Origin: Pseudomonadota bacterium
GTDB lineage: Bacteria; Desulfobacterota; Binatia; Binatales; Binataceae
Direction of reading: 5' to 3'
Length of the DNA: 64,000 nucleotides
Assembly: GCA_021325355.1 (NCBI GenBank)
Contig: JAJPHI010000023.1
Span: forward strand, 62,001-126,000
Shown here: positions 1-8,520 of the stretch, piece by piece
Position numbering within the stretch: position 1 is the first letter of the stretch
How the letters are laid out: every line of letters starts with the position of its first letter
Position numbers and translations under genes: made by a program
Notes under the pieces: model-generated
Database searches by the model: none
What the model was told of the DNA's origin: nothing
The model's input: only the letters and a program-made list of their open reading frames with translations

Positions 1-729
1 GGTCATGAAGTTGTAGGCGTAGACCGGCACCCGTTCGATCAGGTTCGGAATGAGGTCGCGGCCGAAATCGTGATGGCTGTCGCTCCGTTGCGCATCCTCG
101 ATGAGCGCCGAGCGGAGCGTTTGCGGATCAAACAGGTAGTTGCCCATCGAGGCCAGGCACCTGCCCGGCGCTCCCGGCATCGGCCGGGGTTCGGCCGGTT
201 TTTCCTCGAAGCCGACGATCCGCAGTCCGGAGTTGACCTCGAGCACCCCGAAACTCCTGGCCTCCTCGAGCGTTACCGGCAGCGACGCGACCGTCACCGC
301 GGCCTTGCGCTCGACGTGAAAGTCGATCATCTGCGCCACGTCCATCCGGTAGATGTGATCGGCACCGAAGACCGCCACCAGGTCGGGCTTAAAATCGTCA
401 ATCAGGTTGAGGTTTTGGAAGATGGCGTCGGCGGTGCCCTGATACCAGTTCTCGCCCATGCGCATCTGCGCCGGCACCGGCACGATAAAGTGATCGTGCA
501 TGATTCGCCCGAACTGCCAGCCGTCCTTGAGGTGCTCGATGAGCGACTGTGAGCGCCATTGCACCAGCACGTAAATCGAAAAGATTCCGGAATTGACCAT
601 GTTCGAGAGCACGAAATCCACGATGCGATATTTGCCGCCGAACGGCACCGCCGGTTTGGCGCGATCGCGCGTCAAGGGGTAAAGACGCGTGCCCTGTCCT
701 CCCGCCATGATCAAGGCGAGTGTTCTCAT
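1..729 (-). CDS. glgC: Glucose-1-phosphate adenylyltransferase, 3' end missing
   Basis: Makes ADP-glucose from glucose-1-phosphate and ATP, the first committed step of bacterial glycogen synthesis in the cytoplasm. The 243 visible residues begin MRTLALIMAGGQGTRLYPLT, the nucleotide-binding signature, followed by RAKPAVPFGGKYRIVDF. Further in are WYQGTADAIFQN and VFGADHIYRMD, both typical of GlgC. The reading frame runs open through base 1, so the C-terminal beta-helix domain lies outside the window. An AG-rich stretch (GGCGGAGC) sits about 8 bases before the ATG. The gene faces a tRNA-Met across a gene-free stretch. Family assignment is firm; allosteric type cannot be told from this part. Confidence 0.95.
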   Translation of the reverse strand, partial: MRTLALIMAGGQGTRLYPLTRDRAKPAVPFGGKYRIVDFVLSNMVNSGIFSIYVLVQWRSQSLIEHLKDGWQFGRIMHDHFIVPVPAQMRMGENWYQGTADAIFQNLNLIDDFKPDLVAVFGADHIYRMDVAQMIDFHVERKAAVTVASLPVTLEEARSFGVLEVNSGLRIVGFEEKPAEPRPMPGAPGRCLASMGNYLFDPQTLRSALIEDAQRSDSHHDFGRDLIPNLIERVPVYAYNFMT

Positions 730-1076
730 CGTCTCGCAGCTCCGCCTGTCCTGCCGACGCCGTCAAGCATAGCTTTTCGTTAACATCCGTAAAGGCCCCG
801 GAGTGATCGCCTGCCGCCGCGTCGTCGGCATGAACTCTTTTTCTTAACAGTTTCGTTTAAGTTTCCGATTCTGCCGCGCGCGAGTCCAACCCCGGTCGTG
901 ACTGGGCAGGCGCGCTGTCAAATCGAGTACGCAAGCGCGATCATCGGGGGCGCGCCGCCAGGTGTTCGCGCTGCCGACGTTCGAGTTCCTCGAAGGAGGG
1001 CAGGGGGCGCCGCTTGCGCAGGGAATCGCTCTTACCGCGATGCCCAACCCGTCCGAAAACCTGAAGGAGAAAGGAG
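730..1076. other. Gene-free stretch between glgC and tRNA-Met
   Basis: Apart from the possible glgC promoter I see nothing convincing here. Short open frames exist on both strands, but they lack start codons with ribosome-binding sites or overlap the tRNA. No terminator-like hairpin with a T tract was seen. Confidence 0.5.
766..793 (-). promoter_or_regulatory. Possible sigma-70 promoter for glgC
   Basis: On the minus strand TTTACG and TATGCT are separated by 16 bases, ending about 37 bases before the glgC start codon. This is a plausible -35/-10 pair, found by eye only. The surrounding 30 bases are AT-rich compared with the flanking coding DNA. Confidence 0.35.
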
Positions 1077-1150
1077 TGGCGGCGCGGAGACTCGAACTCC
1101 GGACACTGCGGATATGAGCCGCATGCTCTGACCAACTGAGCTACGCCGCC
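1077..1150 (-). tRNA. tRNA-Met (anticodon CAT)
   Basis: On the minus strand the molecule folds as a full cloverleaf. The acceptor GGCGGCG pairs with CGCCGCC, the D stem is GCTC/GAGC, and the anticodon stem TGCGG/CCGCA carries loop CTCATAT with anticodon CAT. The T arm is CGGAG-TTCGAGT-CTCCG. CCA is not encoded. The form resembles elongator tRNA-Met; a CAT anticodon can also be tRNA-Ile2 with lysidine, which sequence alone does not exclude. Confidence 0.93.
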
Positions 1151-1199
1151 AATGAACGCATCAGGATAGCGAGCGTGAAGCGATTGCGAAAGCCCGCCC

Positions 1200-1919
1200 T
1201 CAGCCTAAATCGACGGCAGTCTTTTTGACCGCATGGCTGCCGCGACTCACCTGGTACAGCACACCCTCGGTCAATTCAATACAGCTCAGCTTGCCGCCAT
1301 AGACCAGGCCGGTGTCGATCCCCAGCTTGAACGGCGGATCGACCATTACCGTACGCATCGGCGTATGTCCGAAGACCACCGTCAGCCCCAGTTGATGCTC
1401 GTTCAGGACAAACTCCTGGCGAATCCACAGCATATCCTCGACCGTCTGCTCCCCCAGCGGACGCCCCGGCTGGATGCCCGCATGGACGAACAGGAAGGGA
1501 TCGCTGCGATAGCTGTCGCGCAGGCCGCTGAAGAAACTCAGATGGGACTGTGGGAGCGCGCCCCGCAACTCCTCAGGTTCCGCCTCGGTGCAGCCGTAGC
1601 TCGCCAAGGTCTGGCTGCCGCCGTTGAAGATGAACGCGTCGCCGTAGCGACCCGGCAAGCCGAGGAAGTTCAGCAGCATGTCCTCATGGTTGCCCTTGAG
1701 GCAGATAATCTCCGCGGGACCGTTACGATAACCCAGCAGCAGCTCGACCACCTCGCAGGAAGCCGGGCCGCGGTCGATATAGTCACCGACAAAGACCACG
1801 CGATCCCCCGCGCCCGCCGCGATCGCCTTGAGCATCGTGCCGAGCTCGTCGACGCAGCCGTGGATATCGCCGATAGCGAATAACCGATGTTCCGCTGGTT
1901 TTCTTCGTCTGGACATCAC
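1200..1919 (-). CDS. PPP-family serine/threonine protein phosphatase
   Basis: A 239-residue metallophosphoesterase of the bacterial PPP type (PrpA/PrpB-like), expected to remove phosphate from Ser/Thr (or other) residues of cytoplasmic proteins using two metal ions. The diagnostic motifs occur in order: GDIHG (about residue 17), GDYIDRG (46), GNHED (75) and FGHTP (185). Near the C terminus, LGIDTGLVYGGKLSCIEL is the usual metal-ligand tail. Its start overlaps the meaB stop by four bases (ATGA), so the two are translationally coupled. Target proteins cannot be inferred. Confidence 0.9.
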   Translation of the reverse strand: MMSRRRKPAEHRLFAIGDIHGCVDELGTMLKAIAAGAGDRVVFVGDYIDRGPASCEVVELLLGYRNGPAEIICLKGNHEDMLLNFLGLPGRYGDAFIFNGGSQTLASYGCTEAEPEELRGALPQSHLSFFSGLRDSYRSDPFLFVHAGIQPGRPLGEQTVEDMLWIRQEFVLNEHQLGLTVVFGHTPMRTVMVDPPFKLGIDTGLVYGGKLSCIELTEGVLYQVSRGSHAVKKTAVDLG

Positions 1920-2914
1920 CGTTGTGGCTTCAGTTCGCGCGGCTCTGCCAGCAACTCCGCGATCGCCATACGGTTTTCCATTATACGCCGGCAGGCGCTA
2001 TATGGGTTAAGCTTACCTTCACGCACTTCGCGCACCACCTCGCGCGTGCCGTCGGCCCCCTCGCGCAGCGCTCGCGTCGCCCGTTCATCGATCGCGGCGG
2101 TCAGCACTTCGACGAATTCGCGGGCCCGTCGTTCGGCTTCGCGCGCCGGGTCGCGATGGCTCGCGAGGTATTCGCGATGACGTTGGATCGCCGCCACCAG
2201 CGCGTCAATCCCCACATCGGAAACGGCCTGGGTCAGGACCACCGGCGGTCGCCATCCTTCGGCAGGCCGCAGATGGACGCTCAGCTCGAGCTCGGCCTTG
2301 ATGCGATCGGCACCGTCACGATCGGCCTTGTTGACCACGAAGAGGTCGGCAATCTCGTTGAGCCCGGCCTTCATCACCTGCACGCCGTCGCCGCCTTCCG
2401 GCACGGTGACCACCACCGTGGTGTCCGCCAGATCCATCACGCTCAGCTCGGTCTGACCGACGCCGACGGTCTCGATAATGATGAAATCGTGGCCGAAGGC
2501 GTCGAGCAGCTTGACCACCTCGCGCGTGGCACGGCTGAGGCCGCCGTGGTGGCCACGCGAAGAGATGCTGCGAATATAGACCCCGGCGTCCCTGTAATGA
2601 TCCGTCATGCGCACGCGATCGCCCAGCACGGCTCCGCCTGAAAACGGACTCGAAGGATCGATTGCCAGCACGGCGACGAGCTTGTCCTGCCCCCGATACT
2701 TGGCGATCAGCCGATTAACCAGGGTGGACTTGCCGGCGCCGGGCGCTCCAGTCACGCCGATCACATAGGCATGACCCGTCCGCGCGTAGATATGCTCCAT
2801 GACGCTGTCAGCCTCGGGCGCGCGATTTTCCACCAGGGTCACTAATCGCGCCAGCGCGAGACGGTCGCCGCGCGCGAAGCGCTCGAGCAGGGAATTGATT
2901 CGATTATCGGCCAT
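1916..2914 (-). CDS. meaB: MeaB/ArgK G3E-family GTPase chaperone
   Basis: A 332-residue P-loop GTPase that, in characterised relatives, gates cobalamin loading and protects methylmalonyl-CoA mutase-type B12 enzymes. Visible motifs are the Walker A GAPGAGKST (about residue 56), the IDPSSPFSGGAVLGDRVRM switch region typical of MeaB, the ETVGVGQ switch II and the base-specificity NKAD. Length matches the family. No mutase gene lies in the window, so its partner enzyme (methylmalonyl-, ethylmalonyl- or isobutyryl-CoA mutase) is unknown. It is first in a two-gene operon with the phosphatase. Confidence 0.93.
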   Translation of the reverse strand: MADNRINSLLERFARGDRLALARLVTLVENRAPEADSVMEHIYARTGHAYVIGVTGAPGAGKSTLVNRLIAKYRGQDKLVAVLAIDPSSPFSGGAVLGDRVRMTDHYRDAGVYIRSISSRGHHGGLSRATREVVKLLDAFGHDFIIIETVGVGQTELSVMDLADTTVVVTVPEGGDGVQVMKAGLNEIADLFVVNKADRDGADRIKAELELSVHLRPAEGWRPPVVLTQAVSDVGIDALVAAIQRHREYLASHRDPAREAERRAREFVEVLTAAIDERATRALREGADGTREVVREVREGKLNPYSACRRIMENRMAIAELLAEPRELKPQR

Positions 2915-3070
2915 AGATCAGAAAGGCTCGGCTTAATCTATTAGTATCGGGCCGACGGTTAAAGTCTTTGGACCGGCGCGGGCGAAGGTGGGGCGGAGCC
3001 GCCGCTTTCGGTCGCCTCCCGCATACTTTGCAAGCGCAGAGGTTCGTGCCACGATCGGGCTGACTTACCC

Positions 3071-3676
3071 ATGCTTCGTAAGCTCTGCTTCCCGGGTCTC
3101 CTGCTCGCGTTCTGCGGCATCATCAGCGTCTCCGCCTATGGCGCCAGCGATATCGCGATCGCACCGTCCGGCGCGCCGAGTCCCGTCGGCGACGCCACTG
3201 CCTACAGCAATCAGGAGAAGGCGCGCCAGCTCGTCGATGCGGCGATTAACATGACCGACAGCAATCGCGCGGTCGGCCTGCTCTGGCAGGCTATCAGCCT
3301 CGATCCGAACCTGACCGAGGCCTATCAGTACCTCGCGCTCTTTTACAATTCGCGTTCGCAGTTTGATCAGGTCGTGCAAGTCTATCAGAAGCTCGTCAAA
3401 TACCGGCCGCAGGACGCGACGGCCTGGCTCAGTATCGGCGAAGCCTATCTCTCCGAAAGTCCGCCGCAATTCGATAAAGCCCTGCCGTACTTCCAGCGCG
3501 GCTATCAGCTTGATCCGAACTCGAGCCTGGCGGCGCTGCGACTGGGCCAGATCTATGCGGAGGAAATGAACCGCAACGAAGCACTGCGCTACCTGCGCAT
3601 CGCCAGCGCCGATCGCGATAAAGACCCCGACGTCGCGCGGGAGGCGGATAAGCTGATTCGCCAGCTCAATCAATAA
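3071..3676 (+). CDS. Secreted tetratricopeptide-repeat protein
   Basis: 201 residues. The N terminus (MLRKLCFPGLLLAFCGIISV) is a hydrophobic signal peptide, probably cut after AYGA, so the protein is periplasmic or envelope-bound. The rest consists of degenerate 34-residue TPR units: one around residues 75-105 (LTEAYQYLALFYNSRSQFDQ), one at 108-143 (ATAWLSIGEAYL) and one at 145-180 (LAALRLGQIYAEE). TPR proteins scaffold other proteins, and no enzymatic motif is seen. It converges tail-to-tail with the next gene with no gap. The precise role is unknown. Confidence 0.8.
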   Translation: MLRKLCFPGLLLAFCGIISVSAYGASDIAIAPSGAPSPVGDATAYSNQEKARQLVDAAINMTDSNRAVGLLWQAISLDPNLTEAYQYLALFYNSRSQFDQVVQVYQKLVKYRPQDATAWLSIGEAYLSESPPQFDKALPYFQRGYQLDPNSSLAALRLGQIYAEEMNRNEALRYLRIASADRDKDPDVAREADKLIRQLNQ

Positions 3677-4057
3677 CTATTGCGCGGGTGTTCCTGGCGC
3701 CGAGCTGTCGGACGCAGGTGCCACGGTCCCCGCATCCCTGACTTCGGCGAGCAGCTCGGGCGAGACAAAGTCGCGATCGAGGAGCGCCTGCTGCGCCGGA
3801 TCCAGATCCGAGCGAATCTGCCGATAGGCGTCGAGGATCATCTGGTGACGGCGCTGCTCGTAATCATGGCGCGCCTCCGCGATCCTCGCCCGGGTGCTTT
3901 TGAAGACCGCGCGCACCTGCACCTGCTGCGCAGGGGTCAGCCGTAACTCCCGCACCATCTGCCTGTAGACCTGATCGCTGCTCCGATGGAGCAGCGCCCG
4001 ATAGGTATACATACTGCCTGTAAAGCCAATCGCTGCTCCCGTGAGGAGCGCGATCAC
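3677..4057 (-). CDS. Membrane-anchored Spy/CnrX-like periplasmic sensor candidate
   Basis: About 126 residues. An N-terminal hydrophobic helix (IALLTGAAIGFTGSMY) is followed by a helical periplasmic domain with an LTPAQQ motif and a second-half LDPAQQALL. This resembles the Spy/CpxP and heavy-metal-resistance (CnrX) fold. The start is uncertain: GTG at 4057 cuts into the hydrophobic segment. The frame is open back to the anti-sigma stop at 4112-4114, where only rare codons such as CTG are available. Its place directly behind sigma and anti-sigma genes parallels CnrX in cnrYXH. Histidines and methionines around residues 45-70 could bind metal, but this is unproven. Confidence 0.7.
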   Translation of the reverse strand: MIALLTGAAIGFTGSMYTYRALLHRSSDQVYRQMVRELRLTPAQQVQVRAVFKSTRARIAEARHDYEQRRHQMILDAYRQIRSDLDPAQQALLDRDFVSPELLAEVRDAGTVAPASDSSAPGTPAQ

Positions 4058-4111
4058 GATTACAACAGTGCGATGCTTCGAGGCGATTTTTTGCAGCGCG
4101 GGGAGCGTCTT

Positions 4112-4549
4112 TCACTCTCCACTTTCGATCCAGGCAACGGGCGTGGGATGGTCATGGCCGACCGATTCGTCGGGTGCAGGGTAGGCGGTCAGCTCGAGGC
4201 CCGAATCTTCTGTAAAGGCATCCTCGAAGGTGGCGTGCAGCGGGCGGAAGAAGCAGAAGGCGATCGCCGCCGCGGCCGCTACCGCAAACGCGCCGCCCAT
4301 CGCTCCCCAGATTTTCCGGCGAAAACCCGAACGCTCGATACGCGGCTCGCCGCCGCCCTCGTTGAGCGCGTCGAGCGATAGTTCGCGCGGATCGTCATGA
4401 AGCACCGGCGCGGTAAGGGCAAAGTGGCGGAACGACCGATCACATCGCGCGCAGCTCGCCAGATGGTTCAGAAACTCGCTCCGCGCCTCGCGCGCGAGCG
4501 CTTGACGCCAGAATGCGGCATAGGAACGACGCGTCTCAAGGCAAGTCAT
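4112..4549 (-). CDS. Zinc-finger anti-sigma factor
   Basis: 145 residues. The N-terminal half carries NHLASCARC, the His-x3-Cys-x2-Cys signature of ZAS anti-sigma domains, with an upstream helix. One membrane span lies at roughly residues 85-103 (AMGGAFAVAAAAAIAFCFF), followed by a short acidic periplasmic tail. This layout allows an external signal to release a cytoplasmic sigma factor. The ATG overlaps the sigma gene stop as ATGA, the usual coupling that keeps the pair in fixed ratio. Partner assignment to the adjacent sigma gene is by context. Confidence 0.82.
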   Translation of the reverse strand: MTCLETRRSYAAFWRQALAREARSEFLNHLASCARCDRSFRHFALTAPVLHDDPRELSLDALNEGGGEPRIERSGFRRKIWGAMGGAFAVAAAAAIAFCFFRPLHATFEDAFTEDSGLELTAYPAPDESVGHDHPTPVAWIESGE

Positions 4550-5277
4550 CTTCGTACCCGGTTGCGGCCGAGCGCCAGAAGCTGCTCGGCGCGCCGCCTC
4601 ATCAGTTGTCGCGCGCGAAACACGCGAATCTTTACCTTCGCCTCGCTCCAGCCCATCACCTGCGCGATTTCGCTTACGCTCAGTTCCTCGCTCTCTTTCA
4701 ACGTCATCACGATACGATCTTCCGGGCGCAACGCTTCGAGCAGTCGATGCGCCAGACTCACCGCTTCGGCCCGCTCCTGCGAGGCTTTGACGAGAGCCTC
4801 GGGCGTAGCCTCGTTGACAAAGTGAATCCAGGTTTGCTCTGCCTGCCCGACATCCGGGACCAACTCCTCCGGCCGTCGCTGACGCCGCCGCAGCTCGTCG
4901 TAACAGACATTAACCACGATCGCGCGGATCCATCCACGAAACGGCAACTCCGGCCGATAGCTCGCCAGCCCGGCAAAAATCCTGATGAAGCTCTCCTGGG
5001 CCAGGTCCTGAACCGCTTCGCGATTCGCAAAGAAACGATGGCACCAGCGTTCGATCTGCTCGCGATGGCGTAAGGCGAGATCGGCAAAAGCAGCACGCTT
5101 ACCTGCAAGGACCTCGCTGACCAGGACCTCATCGGTCTTTTCGCCGGCAACTTCCGCCGACGATCGTTTCACCCCCAGTCTCGAGCCCACCTGCTGGTCA
5201 TTACGCTCGAAGTCGCTGGCGGTTTCATCGAATCCGCTTCCCTCGCGCGGACGATTTTTGGAGCCGTCACCTGGCAT
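4546..5277 (-). CDS. ECF-type RNA polymerase sigma factor
   Basis: About 243 residues from the ATG at 5277. An upstream ATG at 5310 is in frame, but it lies deeper inside the previous gene. After a roughly 45-residue variable leader come sigma region 2 (AVQDLAQESFIRIFAGLASY; ELPFRGWIRAIVVNVCYDEL, the -10 recognition part) and region 4 (LRPEDRIVMTLKESEELSVS then EIAQVMGWSEAKVKIRVFRA, the -35 helix-turn-helix). It directs polymerase to a small regulon and is probably held inactive by the downstream anti-sigma. It overlaps the 3' end of the mocA-like gene by 11 bases. Confidence 0.9.
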   Translation of the reverse strand: MPGDGSKNRPREGSGFDETASDFERNDQQVGSRLGVKRSSAEVAGEKTDEVLVSEVLAGKRAAFADLALRHREQIERWCHRFFANREAVQDLAQESFIRIFAGLASYRPELPFRGWIRAIVVNVCYDELRRRQRRPEELVPDVGQAEQTWIHFVNEATPEALVKASQERAEAVSLAHRLLEALRPEDRIVMTLKESEELSVSEIAQVMGWSEAKVKIRVFRARQLMRRRAEQLLALGRNRVRR

Positions 5278-5887
5278 GAGATACCGGTGGCGGCTCGAGA
5301 CCTGCCGCAATCAGGTCGGCCGGCGTATCGAGATCCAGACTGACGCCGGGATCCTCGACCTCACAATAAGTCACGCGGTCCGGGTCAGCGTTCACCACGA
5401 TCCGCGCTCCCTGGTTATCCGGTGCAGCCAGAAGCTCATCGAACAGCCTGCGCTCGAAGATTACCGGATGGCCGCGCCTGCCGCGATAACGCGCGATCAG
5501 GATAGGAGCGGGCGAGTTGCGCCAGGTCTCCACCATCTGTGAGAACGTCGTCGAGGTTACCGTCGGATGGTCGATCAGGTGGACCATAACTGCCGCGGCG
5601 TTTTCGGGTATCCGCCGGAGCGCGACCTTCAGCGAAGATAGCTGACCGTCAGGATAGTTGGGATTGGTGACGGTCGATATCCCGGGTCCGCGTGGGATCG
5701 CGCGGCTGATCATCTCGCGATGGGCCCCCAGAACGATGATCAAACCGTCTACCGCGGGCCGCATCGCCGCGACCAGCCGTTCGAGGTAGGTTTCCCCGTC
5801 GATTCTCAACAGCGGCTTGGGAAACCCCATCCGCCGCGATTCCCCTGCGGCGAGCAGGATCCCATAGACCGCCGCGGTTCGGCTCAA
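5267..5887 (-). CDS. MocA-like molybdenum-cofactor nucleotidyltransferase
   Basis: 206 residues of the NTP-transferase (MobA-like) fold. The N-terminal GILLAAGESRRMGFPKPLL is the nucleotide-binding loop; further on are NPNYPDGQLSSLKVAL, the HLIDHPTV metal-binding region and RGRRGHPVIF. MocA attaches CMP to molybdopterin for xanthine-dehydrogenase-type enzymes. The adjacent XdhC-like gene, six bases upstream, supports this reading over MobA (guanylyl). No molybdoenzyme structural gene lies in the window, so the client is unknown. Confidence 0.85.
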   Translation of the reverse strand: MSRTAAVYGILLAAGESRRMGFPKPLLRIDGETYLERLVAAMRPAVDGLIIVLGAHREMISRAIPRGPGISTVTNPNYPDGQLSSLKVALRRIPENAAAVMVHLIDHPTVTSTTFSQMVETWRNSPAPILIARYRGRRGHPVIFERRLFDELLAAPDNQGARIVVNADPDRVTYCEVEDPGVSLDLDTPADLIAAGLEPPPVSHAR

Positions 5888-5892
5888 GCGCC

Positions 5893-7041
5893 TCAGCCGC
5901 GCGCGCGCAGCCGTCCGCTGCGCACGCCGAGGGTGAAATCGTCCCGCTTGCCCGTCCGGCGCTCACGAATGATCTCGGCCATGATCGACAGCGCGATCTC
6001 TTCGGGCGTTTCCGCTCCGATATCCAGCCCGAGTGGGGCATGGATTTCGTCGAGCCGCGCCGGGTCATAGCCCTCTTCTTCAAGCCGTGCCAGCGTTGCT
6101 CGTACCCGCCGCCGCGATCCGATCATCCCGATAAAACCTGCCGGCTGCCGCAGTGCCGCGCGGATCGTTTCGTCGTCGAAGGCATGTCCGCGCGTCACCG
6201 ACACAAGGTAGCAGTGACGATCCAGCTTGAGACTATCGACGGCGGCGGCGAAAGGTTTGACAATTATCTGATCGGCCGTGGGAAAGCGCTCGCGATTCGC
6301 GAACGAAGCCCGATCATCGATAATGGTGACGCGAAAACCGAGCATCGAGCCGAGCGACGCCAGCGGCTGCGCAATATGACCCGCGCCGGCGATAATCAGG
6401 TGCTGGGTGGCGCCGACCGGGTCAAGAAAGACCCGGGTTGCGGTGCTCGGATCCAGACGTACGACCGGATGGACCCCGCCGGTTGTATCGAGTTCGAGCA
6501 GCGCCGGCGAGCCCACCTGCGCGAGCTGACGCAGTTGCGCAAGCGCCGCTTCATTGAGGAACAGCCCTTCACGGTCACCGCACTCGCGCGCCGGGTTGAT
6601 CAGCGTCTTGGTGCCACCGACGAGCGGTGCCGCGCCGCCCTCGATCACGGTTAATAACGCCGCCGGGAGATTGCGCGTGGTGGCTTCGGCGAGACCCCGC
6701 GCGATCGGCAGATCGGCCTCGGGCGTCCAGCGATCGATAAAAACGTCCATCAAGCCGCCGCAGGACCCAATTTCCGTCTGCTCGAGGTCGCCGGTTAGAT
6801 CCACTTCCGCCAGCCGACTGCGCTCCCCTTCCGTCAGCAGTATCCGGGCCTTGCGAAAGACCTCGGCTTCGCCGCAGCCGCCGCCGATCGTGCCGGTTTG
6901 GCCGGTCTCGTGGACCAGCATCTTGGCGCCCACTTCGCGAGGAGTCGAGCCGCGAACATTGATCACCGTGGCCAACGCAAACGGCCGCGACGCTTCGAGC
7001 ACGCGCACCGCTTCCGACCAGAGATGGTCTGCTTCCGCCAT
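5893..7041 (-). CDS. XdhC/CoxI-family molybdoenzyme maturation factor
   Basis: About 382 residues from the ATG at 7041; a TTG seven codons upstream is a poorer start. XdhC proteins bind the molybdenum cofactor, promote its sulfuration and hand it to xanthine or CO dehydrogenase-type enzymes. The N-terminal domain shows ATVINVRGSTPREVGAKMLV and TGTIGGGCGEAE. The C-terminal Rossmann-like domain shows HLIIAGAGHIAQPLA and GMIGSRRRVRAT. The closing DIGAETPEEIALSIMAEII is a family hallmark. It leads the run mocA-like, sigma, anti-sigma, Spy-like, with gaps or overlaps of a few bases. Confidence 0.92.
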   Translation of the reverse strand: MAEADHLWSEAVRVLEASRPFALATVINVRGSTPREVGAKMLVHETGQTGTIGGGCGEAEVFRKARILLTEGERSRLAEVDLTGDLEQTEIGSCGGLMDVFIDRWTPEADLPIARGLAEATTRNLPAALLTVIEGGAAPLVGGTKTLINPARECGDREGLFLNEAALAQLRQLAQVGSPALLELDTTGGVHPVVRLDPSTATRVFLDPVGATQHLIIAGAGHIAQPLASLGSMLGFRVTIIDDRASFANRERFPTADQIIVKPFAAAVDSLKLDRHCYLVSVTRGHAFDDETIRAALRQPAGFIGMIGSRRRVRATLARLEEEGYDPARLDEIHAPLGLDIGAETPEEIALSIMAEIIRERRTGKRDDFTLGVRSGRLRARG

Positions 7042-7194
7042 TGCAGATCCATCTTGTCGCAATCCGCCCGTCTATTCCAACACCGTCAGCGATCATGACG
7101 GACGATTACTGTGGCGGGCGCGAACGGAACTCCGGCGGCGGCCCCTGAGAATCATGAGATGCAATGATCTCGGGCGGCGCCGCCGGAAGATTAT

Positions 7195-8346
7195 CTATTG
7201 CGGCCGCACGCCGCGCCCCGTTTCCTCCTCCGCCAGGGAGTACCGGACCAGCATCCGGTAGAGCGTGGAGCGTGAGACCCCGAGCAGACTGGCCGCGCGC
7301 CGCCGATTACCTTCGGTCTCTTCGAGCGAACGGATCAGTGTGCGGCGTATGACCTCATCCAACTTGAGCGGTGTTCCGTCATGCTCCGCGGGAATGGTCG
7401 CCGGCGTCGGTGCCGCCGCGGCGCTGGCAGCCGGGGTCGCCGGCTCGGATGCGATCGTTTCATCGCTGCGGCGCGCCCCATCGTAGACCGAGCGCAGCAC
7501 CGCTTCCGGCAGCGTGTTGATATCGATGCCGTCACCCTCGGTGAGCATCACCGCCGCCTGCAGCGCATGGGAGAGCTCGCGCACGTTGCCCGGCCAATCA
7601 TGCCGTTTGAGGGCTTCGAGGGCCCGCCGCGAGATGCGGCGAATCGATTTGTTGAGTGTGCGGGTATGCTGGCTCAGGAGATACGCCGCGAGCGCCTCGA
7701 GGCCGTCGAGCCGCTCGCGCAGCGGCGGGATCGTGATCGCCGTCGCACTCAGCCGATAGTAGAGATCGTCGCGAAAGGTGCCCGCCTCGACCATTGCCTG
7801 CAGGTCGCGATTGGTCGCGGCAACCAGTCGAAAGTCAACTTTATAGCTTTGCGAAGAACCGACCGGTTGCACCTCGTGGAGCTCGACGGCGCGCAGCAGC
7901 TTGGGCTGCAGGCGCAGCGGCAACTCGCCGATTTCGTCGAGAAACAGCGTGCCACCGTTGGCCGAGCGAAAATATCCCAGCGAGTCCTCGCGGGCATCGG
8001 TAAAGGCGCCGCGAATATGGCCGAACAACTGCGACTCCGCCAGACTCTCCAGCAGATTCGAACAATTGAACGATACGAACGGTCCTTTGGGCGCTGGACC
8101 CAGGAGATGCAGGGCCCTCGCCACCAATTCCTTGCCGGTGCCTGATTCACCATGAATCAGCACCGTCGCCTTGTAAGGTCCCAGACGATTGATGCCGTTA
8201 ACCACCGGGCGCATCCGCTCGGAACCAACCACCATCCCGCCAAGCGTCTCGACCCGCCGCAGCAGGTCGTCGAGCTCGATCCATTCCACCACCGCCCCAT
8301 CCGCAGCGTACTTCGGCCCGGCTTCCGGCGCATAGCTGTGGTCCAT
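7195..8346 (-). CDS. Sigma-54-dependent activator, AAA+ plus Fis HTH, no receiver
   Basis: About 383 residues from the ATG at 8346, which has GGAGCAGGAA upstream; an in-frame start 20 codons earlier is less likely. The AAA+ domain starts almost at once (Walker A GESGTGKE at 66-73; Walker B GGTLFLDEIG near 131-140). The C terminus has a Fis-type HTH (RRRAASLLGVSRSTLYRMLV). There is no receiver or GAF domain, as in PspF. The sigma-54-contacting GAFTGA loop reads GAFTDA at 113-118, so Gly is replaced by Asp. It is a paralogue of the activator at 10813-11907. Confidence 0.9.
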   Translation of the reverse strand: MDHSYAPEAGPKYAADGAVVEWIELDDLLRRVETLGGMVVGSERMRPVVNGINRLGPYKATVLIHGESGTGKELVARALHLLGPAPKGPFVSFNCSNLLESLAESQLFGHIRGAFTDAREDSLGYFRSANGGTLFLDEIGELPLRLQPKLLRAVELHEVQPVGSSQSYKVDFRLVAATNRDLQAMVEAGTFRDDLYYRLSATAITIPPLRERLDGLEALAAYLLSQHTRTLNKSIRRISRRALEALKRHDWPGNVRELSHALQAAVMLTEGDGIDINTLPEAVLRSVYDGARRSDETIASEPATPAASAAAAPTPATIPAEHDGTPLKLDEVIRRTLIRSLEETEGNRRRAASLLGVSRSTLYRMLVRYSLAEEETGRGVRPQ

Positions 8347-8520
8347 TTCCTGCTCCTTCGCGTCTTGCGCTCGCCCGTAGCCGGTGGGCGTGCAGCGTCG
8401 GAGCAAAAGGTGGACCGCCGCTTGATGCGAATTGCTACACTCTTAAGCCTAAATGAAGCAGTTCCGTAACGACGAATTCTTGGCGGCTGACAAAAGCTTG
8501 CCGGCGATCCCGATGGCGCC

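Noticed and set aside
941-1135. Minus-strand open frame with a protein-like tail (PSFEELERRQREHL)
   Set aside because: It begins inside the tRNA-Met gene and has no start codon or ribosome-binding site between the tRNA and the plausible-looking part.
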